Origin: Bradyrhizobium barranii subsp. apii
GTDB lineage: Bacteria; Pseudomonadota; Alphaproteobacteria; Rhizobiales; Xanthobacteraceae
Assembly (NCBI RefSeq): GCF_011516635.5
Contig: NZ_CP096255.1
Location: forward strand, 8,133,501 to 8,197,500
Direction: 5' to 3'
Length of the DNA: 64,000 nt
Under the pieces are notes generated by a model. It searched no databases. It had not been told where the DNA came from and saw nothing but the letters and a program-made list of their open reading frames with translations. The translations under genes were made by a program, and so were the position numbers. Shown here piece after piece: positions 35,418 through 43,890 of this stretch. How positions within the stretch are numbered: position 1 is the first letter of the stretch; each line of letters begins with the position of its first letter.

Positions 35418-36047
35418 ATGGAAGGCGTCACGATCGTCGATCATCCGCTGGTGCAGCACAAGCTGACGCTGGTGCGGGACAAGTCCATCTCGACCAAGTC
35501 CTTCCGCGAGCTGATCAAGGAGATCGGCATGCTCCTGTGCTACGAGATCACGCGGGATCTGCCGCTCGCCGATACCGTCATCGAGACGCCGCTGGCGACG
35601 ATGCATTCGGCCAAGATCGCCGGCAAGAAGCTGGTGTTCGTGCCGATGCTGCGCGCCGGCACAACCTTCGTCGACGGCATGATGGATCTGGTGCCGACCG
35701 CGCGCGTCGCCCATATCGGCCTCTACCGCGAGCCGCACAGTTTTGCCGCGGTCGAGTATTTCTTCAAATCGCCGTCCGACCTCAGCGAGCGCCTGGCGAT
35801 CGTGGTGACCCCGGTGGTCGCCACCGCCAACACGGCCGTCGCCGCGATCGACCGGCTGAAGGAGCGCGGCGCCAGGGATATCCGCCTCGCCTGCCTGATC
35901 GCGGCCCCTGAGGGGCTCGAACGGCTGCGCGGACTGCATCCCGACGTTCCGATCTGGACGGCTGCAGTGGACGAGGGTCTCGACGAGAACGGCTTTATCC
36001 TGCCGGGCCTCGGCGATGCCGGCGACCGCGCTTACGGGACGCGGTAG
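35418..36047 (+). CDS. upp: Uracil phosphoribosyltransferase (URC6-type)
   Basis: A 209-residue protein, the normal Upp length. It shows 'HPLVQHKLTLVRDKSISTKSFRELIKEIGMLLCYE', 'VPMLRAGTTFVDGMMDLVP', 'AAPEGLERLRGLHPDVPIWTAAVDEGLDENGFILPGLGDAGDR', all Upp blocks; the last binds uracil. The PRPP loop is altered: 'TPVVATANT' (131-139) replaces the usual DPMLATGGS, losing the acidic residue. It would convert uracil and PRPP to UMP, feeding the URC module or salvage. AGGAG lies 10 bp before the ATG at 35418. It is the last gene of the operon and is followed by a palindromic repeat. Confidence 0.88.
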   Translation: MEGVTIVDHPLVQHKLTLVRDKSISTKSFRELIKEIGMLLCYEITRDLPLADTVIETPLATMHSAKIAGKKLVFVPMLRAGTTFVDGMMDLVPTARVAHIGLYREPHSFAAVEYFFKSPSDLSERLAIVVTPVVATANTAVAAIDRLKERGARDIRLACLIAAPEGLERLRGLHPDVPIWTAAVDEGLDENGFILPGLGDAGDRAYGTR

Positions 36048-36065
36048 GCGCGGAGCTCTTTTTTT

Positions 36066-36118
36066 GCCGCGTTTTCTTCACGCGAACCGGTCGCCACTTC
36101 GCTCGAAAACGCTCTAGA
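36066..36118. repeat. Palindromic intergenic repeat (GCGTTTTC type)
   Basis: GCGTTTTCTTCACGCGAA at the left and TTCGCTCGAAAACGC at the right form an imperfect inverted repeat just downstream of upp. Its AGAGCGTTTTCGAGCGAA-like end is a frequent intergenic sequence in Bradyrhizobium-type genomes. It may end transcription of the URC operon and of the convergent M48 gene. Confidence 0.6.
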
Positions 36119-37226
36119 TCTTCCCGCTGCCGCAAATCAGCTTGAGCGACTGCCATTCCTTGTCCGTCAGCAGCGGGGGGCCGCTGGCGGGACGATCTTC
36201 CTTCGTCATGCGCGCGAGGCGGTCTTCGGTGAGCGGGTGGCTGGCGAGGATGGTCGTCAAACCGGAACCGCCTTCCTTGCCGGTGATGCGGAACATCAAT
36301 TCGGCCGCGGGTTTCGGCGAGCGGCCGAGCTTATGCATGATCTCGATCGCGAACGTATCGGCAGCGGTCTCGGCCTCGCGCGAATAGGAGGCTTCGACCA
36401 CGCTACGCGAGGCGAAGATCACGGCGCTCGAGCCGGTGACATCGCCGAACAGCAGGCCGATCAGGAACGATGTGCCGCCGTTGTAGATCAGCCCGCGCAT
36501 GTTATCGTAATGCTTGAGATGGCCGAGCTCATGGGCAAGGATGCCGGCGAGCTCGTCGGGGTTTTCGGCCTTGTCGACCAGGCCCCTCAGCACGTACACC
36601 TTGCCGCCGGGCAGCGCGAATGCATTCGGCACCGAGGTCGGCAGCACACCGGCCGTCATGGAATCGTCGTCGAGGCCGGCGGCATCGCGCAAACGATTGA
36701 CCAGTTTTGTGAACGCGGCCTTGCCCGCGGGGTCTTCGCATGCTTTGCGGCCGAAGATGGTTTTCACCTGGACTTCGGAGGCGTCGCCGATGCGCCGTTC
36801 GATCGACTTGGGCACCAGCGGCGCGAGCCGGTCGGCAGCGAGCGGCACACCGAACAGCACGACGCAAACGATGGAGACGGCGGCGGCCACCGACCAGCCG
36901 ACGATCTTTGCGACACCGCGGCGCGAGGTCTGGTGCTCGTCGATACGCGCGCAGCGGGCGGTCACGTCTGCGGCGAGCGCGGCGTCGCGAATTTCAAGCC
37001 GCGCCAGCGGCGGCGCGGATGTCGAGGCCAAGCGCAATATCCCGGCCGGACTGTCGGCGCGGCGAATGTCGGCATAGGGCCAGCGAACCGGCGCTCCGCC
37101 CTCCTCGACGATGTCGAGCGCGTCACCGAGCGCCAGCGACACCTCCCGCCTGCGGCTCGACACGCCGTCGAAGAATATCGTCGGCTTGGCGGACTGCACC
37201 GGAACCTCGGTGGACAACTCACTCAC
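36114..37226 (-). CDS. M48 family metallopeptidase, membrane anchored
   Basis: A 370-residue protein. A cytoplasmic N-terminal domain (1-105) is followed by one membrane helix (107-128), then an M48 zinc peptidase domain with HELGH at 232-236 and the third ligand Glu in 'SREAETAADTFAIEIM'. M48 enzymes degrade damaged membrane or periplasmic proteins (HtpX, BepA type). The N-terminal Pro-rich, sheet-like portion is not found in HtpX. It starts 3 bp after the stop of the DUF898 gene on the same strand, an operon pair found elsewhere in rhizobia. Confidence 0.9.
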   Translation of the reverse strand: MSELSTEVPVQSAKPTIFFDGVSSRRREVSLALGDALDIVEEGGAPVRWPYADIRRADSPAGILRLASTSAPPLARLEIRDAALAADVTARCARIDEHQTSRRGVAKIVGWSVAAAVSIVCVVLFGVPLAADRLAPLVPKSIERRIGDASEVQVKTIFGRKACEDPAGKAAFTKLVNRLRDAAGLDDDSMTAGVLPTSVPNAFALPGGKVYVLRGLVDKAENPDELAGILAHELGHLKHYDNMRGLIYNGGTSFLIGLLFGDVTGSSAVIFASRSVVEASYSREAETAADTFAIEIMHKLGRSPKPAAELMFRITGKEGGSGLTTILASHPLTEDRLARMTKEDRPASGPPLLTDKEWQSLKLICGSGKI

Positions 37227-37229
37227 AGA

Positions 37230-38375
37230 TCAGAATCCCGCGACATCGAGCCCATCGGCAAAGCCTTCGCCGAGCGCGCTGGCAAGCTCACCGCTGCCGC
37301 GGACATCCACCGCGGCCCCGATGTTGTGCACCTCGACGGTTTCCAGCACCTTGGCCCAGAGATCGCGCTGCAGATAGACCCGCATGACGATGTTGATCGC
37401 CAGCGCCACGGCGAAATAGCCGATGACCATCATGACCAGCATCGGGATGCTCTTGCCGGCATTTCCGGGGCCGAAGACCTGATCAGCCGGAACGCCGCTC
37501 AGCTGGACGACGAGCAAGGCGCCACCGCCCATATAGGCGGCGAAAACGGTCGAAAGCAGCATCCACCAGCCGATCACTTTCCAGTACAGGCCGTAGAACG
37601 CGTTGTGTGGCAACTCCGAGGACAGGCTGACACCGCCGATGCGGATGCCGTCGAGCCACCAGCGCCATTCACGCGCCTTGAACTCGGCATAGAAGAACGG
37701 GGCGAGCGGGAAGATCACGAGTGCGATCGGGCTCAAGAGCCACAGCCACCAGCCGCGCTTGAAGAAGGTCCAGCCGTCACCTTCGAAATCGCCGGGGAGA
37801 TCGCCGTAATGGGTGTGCCGCATCTTGTAGCGTTCGAGCGACGCCTCGCGCCAGGGCAGCGCCAGGCCGAGGGTGAGGAACACCAGCAGGCCCCACGCCA
37901 TGGCGCGGAACGAATAGGCCCAGCCCGAGCCGTCCATCCAGAACCGGACGCCGCGCCAGACCGTGCGCGTCAGGCGATAGCGCCGCGCGCGAAAAATCGC
38001 GAACTGGCCGAAGGCATAGAAGCTGATGAACAGCGGCGTCGAGGCAAAGCCCTGCCAGCGCTCGAACTCGATGCCGATGAGAAAATAAGCGAGGTAGATC
38101 GGCACCAGGATCGCGAGCGCGAACAGGAAGCCGACCAGCAGCTCCTTGGCCCGGCCGGTGTATTCGGCCGCATCGCCGTCGACCGCGGTGTTCGTCCACA
38201 AATGACGGCGGATGTCGGTGACCAGCCAGAACCGGTAGAAGCCGAAGGTGACGAGCTCAAGCATGGCACCCTTGGTGACCATTTTGCGGAACTCGGAGCG
38301 GTTGCCGGTGAAGTCGACCCGCGTGGGCGGCAGCGGCGGGGGTAAGGGTTCGGAGCCGATGGGGGCCCATTGCAT
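37230..38375 (-). CDS. DUF898 (YjgN-like) integral membrane protein
   Basis: A 381-residue protein with about eight to nine membrane segments in two similar halves, each opening with a Gly/Tyr/Phe-rich 'GFYRFWLVTDIRRHLWTNT' or 'REWRWWLDGIRIGG' cytoplasmic motif: the DUF898/YjgN pattern. Function is unknown; association with an M48 peptidase suggests membrane protein quality control. The frame is open 88 codons upstream, but the ATG at 38375 begins the Pro-rich N terminus typical of the family; a GTG 3 codons upstream is possible. The M48 gene follows 3 bp after its stop. Confidence 0.83.
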   Translation of the reverse strand: MQWAPIGSEPLPPPLPPTRVDFTGNRSEFRKMVTKGAMLELVTFGFYRFWLVTDIRRHLWTNTAVDGDAAEYTGRAKELLVGFLFALAILVPIYLAYFLIGIEFERWQGFASTPLFISFYAFGQFAIFRARRYRLTRTVWRGVRFWMDGSGWAYSFRAMAWGLLVFLTLGLALPWREASLERYKMRHTHYGDLPGDFEGDGWTFFKRGWWLWLLSPIALVIFPLAPFFYAEFKAREWRWWLDGIRIGGVSLSSELPHNAFYGLYWKVIGWWMLLSTVFAAYMGGGALLVVQLSGVPADQVFGPGNAGKSIPMLVMMVIGYFAVALAINIVMRVYLQRDLWAKVLETVEVHNIGAAVDVRGSGELASALGEGFADGLDVAGF

Positions 38376-38775
38376 GTCGTTCACGGCGGCAACCTCGGGG
38401 TGCGGACCTGATACGGTCAAACTATAGATCAGAGATTTGGTCGATCCCCAAGATGGCTGGGTTCGATTTACCTCGATTTCTCGCATGATTCCGTAGGCGC
38501 GGGGGTGCGGGAGATCACGTTGACACATCTGCGTGACGGTTGCTGATCCGTAGCCCGATGACAGGCTCCGCGTCATCCGGGACAGCGCCAATGGCGGCCC
38601 CAATCCCGGATTTCGCTCCGCTCCATCCGGGCTACGCATCTAGCCACCTCTCGCAAAGGTTGGATGTGGCAAAAGTCTCCCTTGCTCCGACGCAGACAAC
38701 CGGCTGTAATTGCAAATCAAATACCGCAGCGCAGAATTCAACGAGAACGCGCGGTTCATGTCAGGGAGAGCGGTC
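38376..38775. other. Intergenic region between divergent DUF898 and P450 genes
   Basis: 400 bp with no convincing gene. It contains a palindromic repeat at 38550-38635 (described separately) and, nearer the P450, the presumed P450 promoter region. GGGAG at 38761-38767 is the P450 ribosome-binding site. Confidence 0.55.
38550..38635. repeat. Palindromic intergenic repeat (GTAGCCCGGATGGAGC type), copy 1
   Basis: The element opens with GTAGCCC and ends with GGGCTAC; the right arm reads GCTCCATCCGGGCTAC. It resembles the copy at 47663-47746, which has the same ends and the same right arm. Dispersed non-coding palindromic repeat; function unknown. Confidence 0.8.
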
Positions 38776-40041
38776 ATGCATGGGACCATCGAGAGCGCGG
38801 CGAAGCTCAACGAGCTACGCGCGCGCGCCACGTCACTGCCGCTGGAGCAGTTCGATCCGGGCGATCCCGAGTTGTTCAGGACCGATACGTTCTGGCCGTA
38901 TTTCGATCGGCTGCGCCGCGAAGATCCCGTGCACTATTGCAAGGACTCGATGTTCGGGCCGTACTGGTCGGTGACGCGCTACAACGACATCATGGAGATC
39001 GAGACCAACCATTCGGTGTTCTCCTCGGCCTCCGCGCTCGGCGGCATCACCATCCGCGACATCGACCCGGACCTGCGCCGCGAGAGTTTCATCTCGATGG
39101 ATCCGCCGCGCCATGCGGCGCAGCGCAAGACCGTAGCGCCGATGTTCACCCCGACGCATCTGGACAATCTCGCGCTCAGCATCCGCGAGCGTTCGGCCGA
39201 GTGCCTGGACAATCTGCCGCGCGGTAAGGTGTTCGACTGGGTCGATCGTGTCTCGATCGAGCTCACCACGCAGATGCTCGCGGTGCTGTTCGACTTTCCC
39301 TGGGAGGACCGCCGCAAGCTGACGCGCTGGTCTGACATCGCCACCACCATTCCCGGGCCGGACGGCCTCGTCGCCACCGAAGACGAACGGCAAGCCGAAC
39401 TGACGGAATGCGCGGGCTATTTCGCGCGGCTGTGGAAGGAGCGCATCGAGCAGCCGCCGAAGAGCGACCTGCTCTCGATGATGGCGCATGGCGCCGCGAC
39501 GCGCGACATGGATGCAAAGAACTTCCTCGGCAATCTCATCCTTTTGATCGTCGGCGGCAACGACACCACCCGCAACACGATGTCGGGATCGATCTACGCG
39601 CTGAGCCAGCATCCGGAGCAGTATCGCAAGCTGCGCGAGAACCCCGGCCTGCTCGACAGTTTCGTGCCGGAGGTGATCCGCTGGCAGACGCCGCTGGCGC
39701 ATATGCGGCGCACGGCACTTGCCGACTTCGAGTTCCGCGGCAAGCAGATCAAGCAAGGTGACAAGGTCGTGATGTGGTACGTCTCGGGCAACCGCGACGA
39801 GGAAGCGATCGAAAAGCCCTACGATTTCATCATCGACCGCGCCCGCCCGCGCACGCATCTGTCCTTCGGCTTCGGCATTCACCGTTGCGTCGGCTTGCGG
39901 CTTGCCGAACTTCAGCTCAAGATTATCTGGGAAGAGATCCTCAAGCGCTTCGACCATATCGACGTGGTCGGCGAACCCAAACGGGTCTATTCGAGTTTCG
40001 TAAAGGGACTTGAAACCTTGCCGGTGAAGATCACGGCGTGA
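38776..40041 (+). CDS. Cytochrome P450, CYP153 type (copy 1)
   Basis: A 421-residue soluble bacterial P450. I-helix 'GGNDTTR' (260-266), the ExxR pair Glu299/Arg302, and the haem-binding 'FGFGIHRCVG' with Cys371. The blocks 'DPVHYCKDSMFGPYWSVTRYNDIM', 'MDPPRHAAQRKTV' and 'RVSIELTTQMLAVLFDFPWEDRRKLTRWSD' are characteristic of CYP153, which hydroxylates terminal carbons of alkanes, fatty acids or terpenes. It needs ferredoxin and reductase partners, which are not in this window. GGGAG ahead of the ATG at 38776 favours this start. A close paralogue follows 54 bp downstream. Confidence 0.92.
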   Translation: MHGTIESAAKLNELRARATSLPLEQFDPGDPELFRTDTFWPYFDRLRREDPVHYCKDSMFGPYWSVTRYNDIMEIETNHSVFSSASALGGITIRDIDPDLRRESFISMDPPRHAAQRKTVAPMFTPTHLDNLALSIRERSAECLDNLPRGKVFDWVDRVSIELTTQMLAVLFDFPWEDRRKLTRWSDIATTIPGPDGLVATEDERQAELTECAGYFARLWKERIEQPPKSDLLSMMAHGAATRDMDAKNFLGNLILLIVGGNDTTRNTMSGSIYALSQHPEQYRKLRENPGLLDSFVPEVIRWQTPLAHMRRTALADFEFRGKQIKQGDKVVMWYVSGNRDEEAIEKPYDFIIDRARPRTHLSFGFGIHRCVGLRLAELQLKIIWEEILKRFDHIDVVGEPKRVYSSFVKGLETLPVKITA

Positions 40042-40050
40042 GATCACTCC

Positions 40051-40070
40051 CTCTCCCCGCTTGCGGGGAG
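40051..40070. repeat. Short hairpin CTCTCCCCGCTTGCGGGGAG
   Basis: A perfect 8-bp stem with a four-base loop between the two P450 genes. The same 20-base sequence occurs at 58931-58950. It is too short to be a gene and may be a dispersed repeat or a transcript-stabilising hairpin between the paralogues. Confidence 0.7.
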
Positions 40071-40095
40071 AAAGAGAAACACTGGAGCTACGACC

Positions 40096-41370
40096 ATGAA
40101 CATCCAGACTCCGGTCAAAACCGACAACGCCGAACGCATGCGCAGGGCCCGCGAGGAGGCCTATGCGACGCCGCTGGCGCAATTCCACCCCGGCGCACCC
40201 AGGCTGTTCCAGGACGACACCCTGTGGCCGTGGTTCGAGCGGTTGCGCAAGGAAGAGCCGGTGCATTACTGCACCAATGCGCCGATCGAGCCGTACTGGT
40301 CGGTGGTGAAGTACAGCGACATCATGCATGTCGACACCAGTCACGGCATCTTCTCCTCGGACTCGACGCTCGGGGGCATCGGGATCCGCGACGTGCCTCA
40401 GGGCTATGACTGGCCGAGCTTCATCGCCATGGACCAGCCGCAGCATTCGGCGCAGCGCAAGACGGTGTCGCCGATGTTCACGCCGACGCACCTGGACGAG
40501 CTGGCAAAACTGATCCGCCAGCGCTCGCAGACCGTGCTCGACAATCTGCCCCGCAACGAGACCTTCAATTTCGTCGAGCGCGTCTCGATCGAGCTGACGA
40601 CGCAGATGCTGGCGACCCTGTTCGACTTCCCCTGGGAAGAACGCCGCAAGCTGACGCGCTGGTCCGATGTCGCGACCGCGCTGCCCAAGAGCGGCATCGT
40701 CGCCTCCGCCGAAGAGCGCCGCCGCGAGATGGACGAGTGCTACGCCTACATGTCCAAGCTCTGGAACGAGCGCGTCAACTCCGCGCCGCGCAACGATTTG
40801 CTGTCGCTGATGGCGCATAACGATGCGACGCGCTTCATGGACCCCGACAATCTCATGGGCAACATCATCCTGCTCATCGTCGGCGGCAACGACACCACGC
40901 GCAACACCATGAGCGGCTCGGTGCTGGCGCTGAGCGAGAACCCGGACCAGTTCGACAAGCTGCGCGCCAATCCGGAGCTGATCGACTCCATGGTACCCGA
41001 GGTGATCCGCTGGCAGACGCCGCTGGCGCATATGCGGCGCACCGCGCTTGCCGACACCGAGATCGGCGGCAAGCACATCAAGAAGGGCGACCGCGTCGTG
41101 ATGTGGTATGTCTCGGGCAACCGCGACGAGGAGATGTTCGAGAAGCCGAACGACTTCATCATCGACCGCCCCCGCCCGAGGACCCACCTCTCCTTCGGCT
41201 TCGGCATCCACCGCTGCGTCGGCATGCGGCTGGCCGAGCTGCAGCTGCGGATCGTCTGGGAGGAGATGCTGAAGCGCTTCGACCGTATCGAGGTGGTCGG
41301 CGAGCCCAAGCGGATCTATTCGAGCTTCATCAAGGGCTATGAGTCGCTGCCGGTGAGGATTCCGGGGTAG
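40096..41370 (+). CDS. Cytochrome P450, CYP153 type (copy 2)
   Basis: A 424-residue P450 closely related to its upstream neighbour over most of its length. I-helix 'GGNDTTRN' (263-270), ExxR at 'EVIRW' (302-306) and Cys374 in 'FGFGIHRCVGM'. The differences cluster near the N terminus, around 'GIGIRDVPQGYDWPSFIAMDQPQHSAQRKT' and the central helices, regions that line the substrate pocket, so the pair may have different substrate ranges. The gene lies 54 bp after copy 1, probably in one transcript. No redox partners are adjacent. Confidence 0.92.
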   Translation: MNIQTPVKTDNAERMRRAREEAYATPLAQFHPGAPRLFQDDTLWPWFERLRKEEPVHYCTNAPIEPYWSVVKYSDIMHVDTSHGIFSSDSTLGGIGIRDVPQGYDWPSFIAMDQPQHSAQRKTVSPMFTPTHLDELAKLIRQRSQTVLDNLPRNETFNFVERVSIELTTQMLATLFDFPWEERRKLTRWSDVATALPKSGIVASAEERRREMDECYAYMSKLWNERVNSAPRNDLLSLMAHNDATRFMDPDNLMGNIILLIVGGNDTTRNTMSGSVLALSENPDQFDKLRANPELIDSMVPEVIRWQTPLAHMRRTALADTEIGGKHIKKGDRVVMWYVSGNRDEEMFEKPNDFIIDRPRPRTHLSFGFGIHRCVGMRLAELQLRIVWEEMLKRFDRIEVVGEPKRIYSSFIKGYESLPVRIPG

Positions 41371-41417
41371 GCGTGCTCTAGGGACTACCTTAAGGCAAGC
41401 GGCCTCACCAATCTCTG

Positions 41418-41520
41418 CTGTCATGCCCCGCGCAGGCGGGGCATCCAGTACGCCGCGGCTCCTCGATTCTAGCCGCGCCGTCTCTGGAATACTGGATTGC
41501 CCGCCTTCGCGGGCAATGAC
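41418..41520. repeat. Palindromic intergenic repeat (GGCGGGGCATCCAGTA type), copy 1
   Basis: TGTCATGCCCCGCGCAGGCG and its continuation, GGGCATCCAGTA, face TACTGGATTGCCCGCCTTCG and GGGCAATGAC, forming an imperfect long palindrome downstream of the second P450. A related copy lies at 49103-49224. The rest of the 41371-41665 spacer holds no gene. Confidence 0.8.
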
Positions 41521-41665
41521 ACCGAGTGTAGGACGAAGAGTGTGCTCCTAACGCTCGAGGAGCGCGCGGCCAGCTATAAAATTCCGGCATGACAGTTCGC
41601 TCAATATGCGAAGGGCCAGCTGCGGGCTTGTGTCCTAAATCCTCCTGAGAATTCAGCACCGGCGC

Positions 41666-42586
41666 TCAACTCAACTTGATGTCCCACAGGCCTTCCTTGC
41701 GGCAGGCCGCGACTTCCTCGCGCAAAAGCGTCGTGACGGCGAGCGACGCCGTTGAGGCCGGGCGGTCGATCGGAGAGGCGAAAATGAGCTCGCGCGTCAT
41801 CGGCTTGGATACGGGCGCGGTCTCCAGCCGTCCGTCGGCGACCTCGCCGTGGACCGACGAGGGCGGCAGCAGCGCGAAGCCGAGGCCCTCCTCGACGAGG
41901 CTCGTCAGCACGCGGAACGAATCCGCCTCGAGCTGGACGTTGAGCTTGATCTTGCGCTGGGCGGCGGCGTGCTCGATCAGCGCGCGGAGACCGTGGGAAT
42001 GACTGGGCAGCACCAGCCGCTGCCGCAGCAGCCAGCCGACATCGACGCTCTTCTTGCGCGCGAGGCCGCAGCCTCGCGGGCCAACCGCGACGATATTGTC
42101 GCGGCCGAGGCTCTCCACGTTGAGATGCAGATCGGCGGAGCGGCCGTAGAGAATGGCCAGATCCATCTCGCCGCGATGCAGCCATTCGACGAGATGGCCG
42201 CTGTAGCTCTCGACGATACGCAGCGAAATTCCGGGAAATTTTTCGACGCAGCGCCGCGCGAAGCGCGCCGACAGCACGCAGCTCACGGTCGGAACCAGGC
42301 CGAGCACGACCTGGCCGGACGGCGGCCCCTTGGTCGACTGGATATCGTCGCGGATCTGGTCGATCTGCCGCACGATGCCGGAAGTGCGCGCCAGCAGGAG
42401 ACGGCCGGCGTCCGTCAGCACCATGCCGCGGCCATTGCGCGTGAACAATTCGGTGCGCAGCTCGTGTTCCAGCAGCTTGATCTGCCTAGAGAGCGCCGGC
42501 TGCGCCACGCGCAACGTGTCGGAGGCCTTGGAGAGGCTGCCGAGCTCCGCCACGCAACTGAAGGTCCTGAGCTGCCGGAAATCCAT
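41666..42586 (-). CDS. LysR family transcriptional regulator
   Basis: A 306-residue LysR regulator; helix-turn-helix at about 18-38 ('GSLSKASDTLRVAQPALSRQIKLLEHEL' region), then an effector domain. It is divergent from the acyl-CoA dehydrogenase at 42712, with 125 bp between the starts, the usual layout for a LysR controlling the adjacent operon. In that gap lies GCTATAGC (42617-42624), a perfect 8-bp palindrome inside an AT-richer stretch, a plausible binding half. The TTG at 42595 and ATG at 42586 are both possible starts; the ATG is preferred. Confidence 0.88.
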   Translation of the reverse strand: MDFRQLRTFSCVAELGSLSKASDTLRVAQPALSRQIKLLEHELRTELFTRNGRGMVLTDAGRLLLARTSGIVRQIDQIRDDIQSTKGPPSGQVVLGLVPTVSCVLSARFARRCVEKFPGISLRIVESYSGHLVEWLHRGEMDLAILYGRSADLHLNVESLGRDNIVAVGPRGCGLARKKSVDVGWLLRQRLVLPSHSHGLRALIEHAAAQRKIKLNVQLEADSFRVLTSLVEEGLGFALLPPSSVHGEVADGRLETAPVSKPMTRELIFASPIDRPASTASLAVTTLLREEVAACRKEGLWDIKLS

Positions 42587-42711
42587 GCTTGCCAATCCTC
42601 GAAGGCTACTTCATACGCTATAGCAAATGAGCATAGGGGGCTGGCGATGTTTTCACAACGCCAGAGGATCGGCCGGCGTTATCTTGACTGCCGCTAGATA
42701 CGGGAAACGCC

Positions 42712-43881
42712 ATGAGTGAAGAACACCACACCGAAGATCACGCCGACATCCGCGAAGCCGTCGCAAAGCTCTGCGCGCAGTTTCCCGGCGAGTACTGGCG
42801 CAAGCTCGATCGCGAGATGGCCTATCCCAAGGCCTTCGTCGATGCACTGACGCAGGCCGGCTATCTCTCGGTGCTGATCCCCGAGGAGTATGGCGGCGCG
42901 GGCCTGAAGCTGTCCGCCGCGGCTGCGATCCTCGAAGAGATCCAGCGTGCCGGCTGCAACGGCGGCGGCTGCCATGCCCAGATGTACACGATGGGCACCG
43001 TGCTGCGGCACGGCAATGACGAGCAGAAGGCGAAGTACCTGCCGAAGATCGCCAGCGGCGAATTGCGGCTTCAGGCGTTCGGCGTCACCGAGCCCACCAG
43101 CGGCACCGACACCTCCTCGCTGAAGACGTTTGCGCGCAAGGAAGGCAACGACAGCTACATCGTCAACGGCCAGAAGATCTGGACCAGCCGGGCCGAGCAT
43201 TCCGACCTGATGGTGCTGCTGGCGCGCACCACGCCGAAGGAGCAGAGCAAGAAGCGCACCGATGGTCTCTCGGTGTTCATCGTCGATATGCGCGAGGCCA
43301 AGAACAACGGCCTCGAGATCCGCCCGATCCGCACCATGATGAACCACGCCACCACCGAAGTGTTTTTTACCGACATGAAGGTGCCGGCGGAGAATCTGAT
43401 CGGCGAGGAAGGCAAGGGGTTCCGCTACATCCTCTCCGGCATGAACGCCGAGCGCATTTTGATCGCGGCCGAATGCGTCGGCGACGCCAAATGGTTCATT
43501 GCGAAGGCCACGAACTACGCCAAGGAGCGCGCGGTGTTCGGCCGGCCGATCGGCCAAAATCAAGGCATCCAGTTCCCGATCGCCAAGGCTTACGCCTCGA
43601 TGCGCGCGGCCGAGCTGATGGTGAAGGAAGCCACGCGCAAATACGAAGCCGGGCTCGACTGCGGCGCGGAGGCCAACATGGCCAAGATGCTCGCCGCGGA
43701 TGCGTCGTGGGAAGCGGCAAACGCCTGCATCCAGACCCATGGCGGCTTCGGCTTTGCCGAGGAGTACGACGTCGAGCGCAAATTCCGCGAGACGCGGCTC
43801 TACCAGGTGGCGCCGATCTCGACCAACCTCGTGCTGTCCTACGTCGCCGAGCACGTGCTCGGCATGCCCCGCTCGTACTGA
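42712..43881 (+). CDS. Acyl-CoA dehydrogenase
   Basis: A 389-residue FAD-dependent acyl-CoA dehydrogenase. Visible signatures: 'FGVTEPTSGTDTSSLKTFARK' (FAD/substrate loop), 'YIVNGQKIWTSRAEHSDLMVLLART', 'AKMLAADASWEAANACIQTHGGFGFAEEYDVERKFRETRLYQVAPIS' (C-terminal helix bundle). It introduces an alpha-beta double bond into an acyl-CoA and passes electrons to ETF. It heads a three-gene operon with a class-III CoA-transferase (9 bp later) and a MaoC-type hydratase, giving activate-oxidise-hydrate steps for an organic acid. The substrate cannot be told from sequence. Confidence 0.92.
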   Translation: MSEEHHTEDHADIREAVAKLCAQFPGEYWRKLDREMAYPKAFVDALTQAGYLSVLIPEEYGGAGLKLSAAAAILEEIQRAGCNGGGCHAQMYTMGTVLRHGNDEQKAKYLPKIASGELRLQAFGVTEPTSGTDTSSLKTFARKEGNDSYIVNGQKIWTSRAEHSDLMVLLARTTPKEQSKKRTDGLSVFIVDMREAKNNGLEIRPIRTMMNHATTEVFFTDMKVPAENLIGEEGKGFRYILSGMNAERILIAAECVGDAKWFIAKATNYAKERAVFGRPIGQNQGIQFPIAKAYASMRAAELMVKEATRKYEAGLDCGAEANMAKMLAADASWEAANACIQTHGGFGFAEEYDVERKFRETRLYQVAPISTNLVLSYVAEHVLGMPRSY

Positions 43882-43890
43882 GGTCGCGCC

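Noticed and set aside
36237..38345. 702-codon plus-strand open frame
   Set aside because: It is antisense to the M48 and DUF898 genes and lacks any recognisable domain or ribosome-binding site.
38640..38700. Sigma-54 promoter (TGGCA...TTGC) ahead of the P450 pair
   Set aside because: The GG and GC are spaced 16 rather than 12 bases apart, so the site does not fit the -24/-12 consensus.
38833..41424. 863-codon minus-strand open frame
   Set aside because: It is the antisense shadow of the two P450 genes, showing the internal duplication of that pair, not a real protein.
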